A stretch of 64,000 nucleotides of DNA from Vibrio coralliilyticus ATCC BAA-450. Its GTDB lineage: Bacteria; Pseudomonadota; Gammaproteobacteria; Enterobacterales; Vibrionaceae. Positions 60,906 to 64,000 of the stretch are shown one piece after another; within the stretch, counting starts at the first letter, position 1, and every line of letters begins with the position of its first letter. The DNA is taken from the NCBI RefSeq assembly GCF_000176135.1, contig NZ_ACZN01000020.1:124001-188000 (forward strand), read 5' to 3'. The notes beneath the pieces are model-generated. The model ran no database searches, was not told the DNA's origin, and saw nothing but the letters and a program-made list of their open reading frames with translations. The position numbers were made by a program, and so were the translations under genes.

Positions 60906-62146
60906 TTTTCTACCCTAAAATGTCTAAATGATATTATTGACTTTATTAAAAACAGATAAGAAAACGTTATTAGTAAACTATAGCCAACAGTATAAATGAT
61001 TTCTAAATTAGAAAGAGATAATATATAAATAGCGAGAATTAATACTATTACACTTGTCACTGACACTGCACATAATTTTTTATCCATACCTGACGCATAC
61101 ATATAGTAATGTGGCAGATAAGATAATGAATTAATATTTGCCACCAAAAGAAGAACAAAGAAATAGTCCATCGAAGATAAATACTCCTCTTTGCCGATAT
61201 ATTCAAACAAATAGGGTAATATTATTACGGCAGACACATTAACGATAACAAGAACTACTATAAGCTCTAATAAAATATTCCTAGTTTTTTTGGCTATGAC
61301 ATTACAATCTTTACTTCCAACTGAACGAATAAAGTCAGGTAGGTTATATGAATAGACCGTCGATAGTAATAGTGAAGTAACCGATGTCGATATTACAATA
61401 AAAATAGTATGTGTAGCTAAGCTGATATCAGTGCCATGCTTAGATAAAGTATATCTATCAATAAAAAATAACAAACTAGCGCCTATACCAGAAATGAAAT
61501 AAATAATTGAATTTCTAGTAGATTCTTTAAACCAGTTTTTAAAATCGCCATCTTCCGTGCTAGTTTTATTTTTTGAAAAGTACTTTTTAATATTAACAAA
61601 AGAGTACAATCCTGATATTAGCGACATCACCACATATACTCCAAACAGCGTGTCGATGTTTCTATACTCTGTGTTACTAATAAACAAAATAACAACAATC
61701 AAGCTCCAACCACCATTTCGAATGAATGAAGCAATGGCAGCTTGCACATGCCTATCTAAAGCGATTAAATACCTAGCAAGTTCTTGAGCAATAAGTTCAA
61801 AGAAAAGCAGTACTATCAGCATGTAGAATGAATAAACTGAAATATAATCTATAAAATAAAGTATGGCTAATAGGACAAAGAGTGGAATGGAGATTATAGC
61901 CTGAGTTTTAAGATGGCTAAATATCTCAAACATTTTATCATCTTTTGTTGCTATTCTTCTTTGAGAATAAGCATAAATTTCAAATCCAAATATTACTAGC
62001 ATAATATTTAGATAAGACATAAACTCACCATAAGCCGCTACATCTTGAACAGACAGCAATTTTGCTATAGTAAGTATAAATATCATTTTTACTGTTAGAC
62101 CAAATCCTTTTAGTGCTAGTAAAAATATTTTATTTTTCAATAACAT
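60902..62146 (-). CDS. wzx: polysaccharide flippase (Wzx-like)
   Basis: The 414-residue protein has about 12 predicted TM helices, beginning LLKNKIFLLALKGFGLTVKM, of the MATE/MOP type used to flip undecaprenyl-linked repeat units across the inner membrane. Sequence beyond topology is poorly conserved. Charged Arg and Lys at helix ends and a basic C-terminus fit. Downstream genes overlap it; six bases separate it from the methyltransferase gene upstream. Confidence 0.8.
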   Translation of the reverse strand: MLLKNKIFLLALKGFGLTVKMIFILTIAKLLSVQDVAAYGEFMSYLNIMLVIFGFEIYAYSQRRIATKDDKMFEIFSHLKTQAIISIPLFVLLAILYFIDYISVYSFYMLIVLLFFELIAQELARYLIALDRHVQAAIASFIRNGGWSLIVVILFISNTEYRNIDTLFGVYVVMSLISGLYSFVNIKKYFSKNKTSTEDGDFKNWFKESTRNSIIYFISGIGASLLFFIDRYTLSKHGTDISLATHTIFIVISTSVTSLLLSTVYSYNLPDFIRSVGSKDCNVIAKKTRNILLELIVVLVIVNVSAVIILPYLFEYIGKEEYLSSMDYFFVLLLVANINSLSYLPHYYMYASGMDKKLCAVSVTSVIVLILAIYILSLSNLEIIYTVGYSLLITFSYLFLIKSIISFRHFRVEK

Positions 62147-62151
62147 TGGTG

Positions 62152-62808
62152 CTAAGCTAATGTCGGATAAGCGTGTTTTAAGTCAACTCTTTTTATAATT
62201 GAAAGTGCACAGTCTTCATGTTTATTTCCAACCGAAGTACTACCATCATGTTGCATGATTTTTTTACTTATCAACTTGAAGCAAGGGTTCCACGTAAACA
62301 ATGTATCAAACTCCATTTTATAGGAGTATAGGTTTTCTCTGTGATGATACGGGTTTTTTTGAGGATCCGAATCAAAATCAAATATAACGATATATCCATC
62401 TTCATTAAGTAATCGCATTGTATTAGCCACTATATTTGGCAAGTCTTCGGGATCCATCAAATATAAAGAATGACCAAAAATGATCATGTCAAACTTGCTT
62501 ACACACTTATCTAGAAAAGTACTAGCATCACCAACCAATAGCTCCAACTCAGTTAAATCAGAGTTCGCTATACCGTAGTTTACTGCTTCTTTACTCGGCT
62601 CTATTCCGACCACTTGATAGCCATCACTTTTAAGCCAACCCAATCGATATCCTATTGAAGCACCAACTTCTAGCACTTTACCTTTTGCATCAAGCTTTTT
62701 AATGTTTTGATACAGATAATCGTCTATTGCAAGCTTATCTTTGAGTGATTCTATATTTCTTTTAAACCATTGGTCTGCTTCTGATGAAAGAAAGATATCT
62801 TTTTGCAT
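62152..62808 (-). CDS. class I SAM-dependent methyltransferase
   Basis: The 218-residue Rossmann methyltransferase has motif I GKVLEVGASIGYRLGWLKSDGY and motif II VGIEPSKEAVNYGI. The acidic-loop region is FDMIIFGHSLYLMDPEDL and the post-motif III strand is DGYIVIFDFDSDPQ. The target is probably a sugar O- or N-methyl group of the surface polymer, inferred only from context. It lies between wzx and the GNAT gene. Confidence 0.82.
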   Translation of the reverse strand: MQKDIFLSSEADQWFKRNIESLKDKLAIDDYLYQNIKKLDAKGKVLEVGASIGYRLGWLKSDGYQVVGIEPSKEAVNYGIANSDLTELELLVGDASTFLDKCVSKFDMIIFGHSLYLMDPEDLPNIVANTMRLLNEDGYIVIFDFDSDPQKNPYHHRENLYSYKMEFDTLFTWNPCFKLISKKIMQHDGSTSVGNKHEDCALSIIKRVDLKHAYPTLA

Positions 62809-62818
62809 TTTTAATAAC

Positions 62819-63334
62819 CTAAATTAGCTTGCCCATTCTTATGCTATCCACATAGCGACCTTCAAATATAAAGTGCTCAACGAAGACCCCTTCTCGTTTG
62901 TAACCCATACTTTCAAATAGACTTACTGAGCGTTCATTACAATCGTAGCAGCCAGCAGTAATCCTTCTTAGCGACAGTTGGCTTTTTGCATATTCTTCCA
63001 ACAATTGAATAGCTTCTCGGGCATAGCCTCTACCCCAAACATTCTGGTCACCAATCAAAATGCCGATTTCTGCTCGCTTATACCTACGGTTGATTTCTGC
63101 CAACTTAACATTACCAATATGCGTACCGCTTTCCAGCTCAAATATTGCGAACATCACCGAGTTTTCGTCATCTTGCACTGATTGCACGAAGTCTTTACAC
63201 GTCTCCATTGTATGCGATACATACCTTGACTCTAGATATTTGTTCACCTTAGGATCATTCAACCAAGCGACGTAGGTATCTGAAACCATATCAGCGTTTA
63301 ATTCTTCTAACTTTATTCTTTTGCCTATAATCAT
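62819..63334 (-). CDS. RimJ/RimL-type GNAT acetyltransferase
   Basis: This 171-residue acetyltransferase matches the RimJ/RimL GNAT subgroup: GTHIGNVKLAEINRRYKRAEIGILIGD, then the acetyl-CoA loop NVWGRGYAREAIQLLEEYAK and the C-terminal NERSVSLFESMGYKREGVFV. Sugar N-acetyltransferases such as PseH/WecD relatives have this plan, and its place in the cluster suggests it acetylates an amino sugar. The acceptor is unknown. Confidence 0.8.
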   Translation of the reverse strand: MIIGKRIKLEELNADMVSDTYVAWLNDPKVNKYLESRYVSHTMETCKDFVQSVQDDENSVMFAIFELESGTHIGNVKLAEINRRYKRAEIGILIGDQNVWGRGYAREAIQLLEEYAKSQLSLRRITAGCYDCNERSVSLFESMGYKREGVFVEHFIFEGRYVDSIRMGKLI

Positions 63335-63470
63335 AAATATCTCTCAGTAAAAAACTCAATCAGTAGATTTAAACTCACTATATTATTTTACAGTTTCTCA
63401 TCTTACAAAACTATATAGCCTAAATTTGAGTATTCTTATCTAGGCTATAAAGCTAACTAGCAACTTAAAA

Positions 63471-64000
63471 TTATTGAAGTACTATTAAATCTGCTTCAAT
63501 CATTGGCTGAAGCGTTGCATATAAATCATCAAACGATTCGTCGATTAATTGAGCTATGTCCAACAAGGTATGCTCACCATCACAGTAAGACAGAAGATTG
63601 AGCATCATTCGTACCTTCATACCTGACTCTTTAGTACTTAAATTAGGATAGAGCCCGCGTTTACCAAGTTGCGGTTCACATAGAACCGTAATTTTGGGCC
63701 TACAATCCCTTTCAATCACTTCAATTGACTGTTTAATCGCATCATAGCCACCTTGTAATCCGTCCGGTGTCACTAGCGTAAAGTCATCTAAGGAAGTGTG
63801 GTATTCAGGGTACTCGCCATACTTAGTGCGCATTATCGACGCTATAGGCAAGTCAACACCTGGTGAACAATATTGCCTCTCATCACTACCACGATCTAAC
63901 CACTTGTAAGTTTTAAAGTCAGGGTCAATATTTTTCAGTACATACTGTGCAGCTTTGTCCGAAATCGTATTCCCTGCCCGAGATGGTAAAAATGAGTAAG
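63471..64000 (-). CDS. DUF4910 aminopeptidase-like protein, 5' end cut by window edge
   Basis: The last 175 residues of a leftward gene are visible (frame continues to base 64000). They read YSFLPSRAGNTISDKAAQYV, then WLDRGSDERQYCSPGVDLP and IASIMRTKYGEYPEYHTSLD, the signature of the DUF4910/DUF2172 zinc-aminopeptidase family. A small C-terminal winged-helix region (DGEHTLLDIAQLIDESFDDL) follows. The start lies beyond the window; the TTG at 63851 is internal. Such genes occur in O-antigen clusters, and their role there is unclear. Confidence 0.8.
   Translation of the reverse strand, partial: YSFLPSRAGNTISDKAAQYVLKNIDPDFKTYKWLDRGSDERQYCSPGVDLPIASIMRTKYGEYPEYHTSLDDFTLVTPDGLQGGYDAIKQSIEVIERDCRPKITVLCEPQLGKRGLYPNLSTKESGMKVRMMLNLLSYCDGEHTLLDIAQLIDESFDDLYATLQPMIEADLIVLQ

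Noticed and set aside
1..64000. tRNA, rRNA, CRISPR array, riboswitch or prophage
   Set aside because: None was recognised on reading both strands. Small RNAs without a strong signature cannot be excluded by eye.

Overview
The window is chromosomal DNA from a gammaproteobacterium of the genus Vibrio or a very close relative. The clearest marker is aphA, the low-cell-density quorum-sensing regulator typical of vibrios, next to ppc. Gene strings such as yibN-secB-gpsA-cysE, priA/cytR-ftsN-hslVU, metJ/metBL-metF, frdABCD-epmA and hupA-DUF1481 match the vibrio/enterobacterial backbone. I cannot name the species from sequence alone.

Layout. 1-11.4 kb is backbone: a DUF1481 lipoprotein cut by the left edge, hupA, a CNNM/CBS membrane protein, yjaG, a 2-hydroxyacid dehydrogenase, an Fe-S-type uracil-DNA glycosylase, ppc, aphA, cysE, gpsA, secB and yibN. 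11.4-20.7 kb is a surface-polysaccharide export island. A leftward operon (Wzi-like protein, SLBB exporter, Wzz-type PCP) diverges from a rightward gfcA-gfcB-gfcC-yjbH set. 20.7-43.7 kb is backbone again: epmA, frdABCD, a nitroreductase, hslUV, ftsN, cytR, priA, rpmE, a malic enzyme, the met regulon, zapB, glpX and groESL. 43.8-49.0 kb holds a second Wzz-type gene with an in-frame hexanucleotide repeat, two small genes, and manB-manC for GDP-mannose. 49.1-53.7 kb reads rightward: murB, birA, pssA, wecA. 53.7-55.2 kb is a gene-free junction with an octanucleotide tandem repeat and a decayed IS3-family element. 55.2-64.0 kb is an AT-rich, leftward O-antigen/capsule cluster with overlapping or closely packed genes: DUF4910 peptidase-like, GNAT, methyltransferase, Wzx, two GT-B capsule-synthase-like proteins flanking Wzy, acyltransferase, GT4. 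It runs off the right edge.

How it works together. WecA should load a sugar phosphate on undecaprenyl phosphate. The AT-rich cluster would extend, modify, flip (Wzx) and polymerise (Wzy) the unit. The Wzz-type proteins would set chain length, ManB/ManC supply GDP-mannose, and the Wzi/SLBB/Gfc proteins export a group-4-like capsule or lipid-free O-antigen. No Wzc-type kinase or Wzb phosphatase is visible.

Regulatory sequence that can be read directly includes MetJ boxes before metB and metF, sigma32-like promoters before hslVU and groESL, a CRP/FNR-like site before frdA, a LuxR/HapR-like site and a possible Qrr-responsive hairpin before aphA, and a PurR-like box before glpX. I found no single striking unknown system. 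The best leads are the variable-looking repeat inside the second Wzz gene, the aphA leader, and the unusual composition of the O-antigen cluster.
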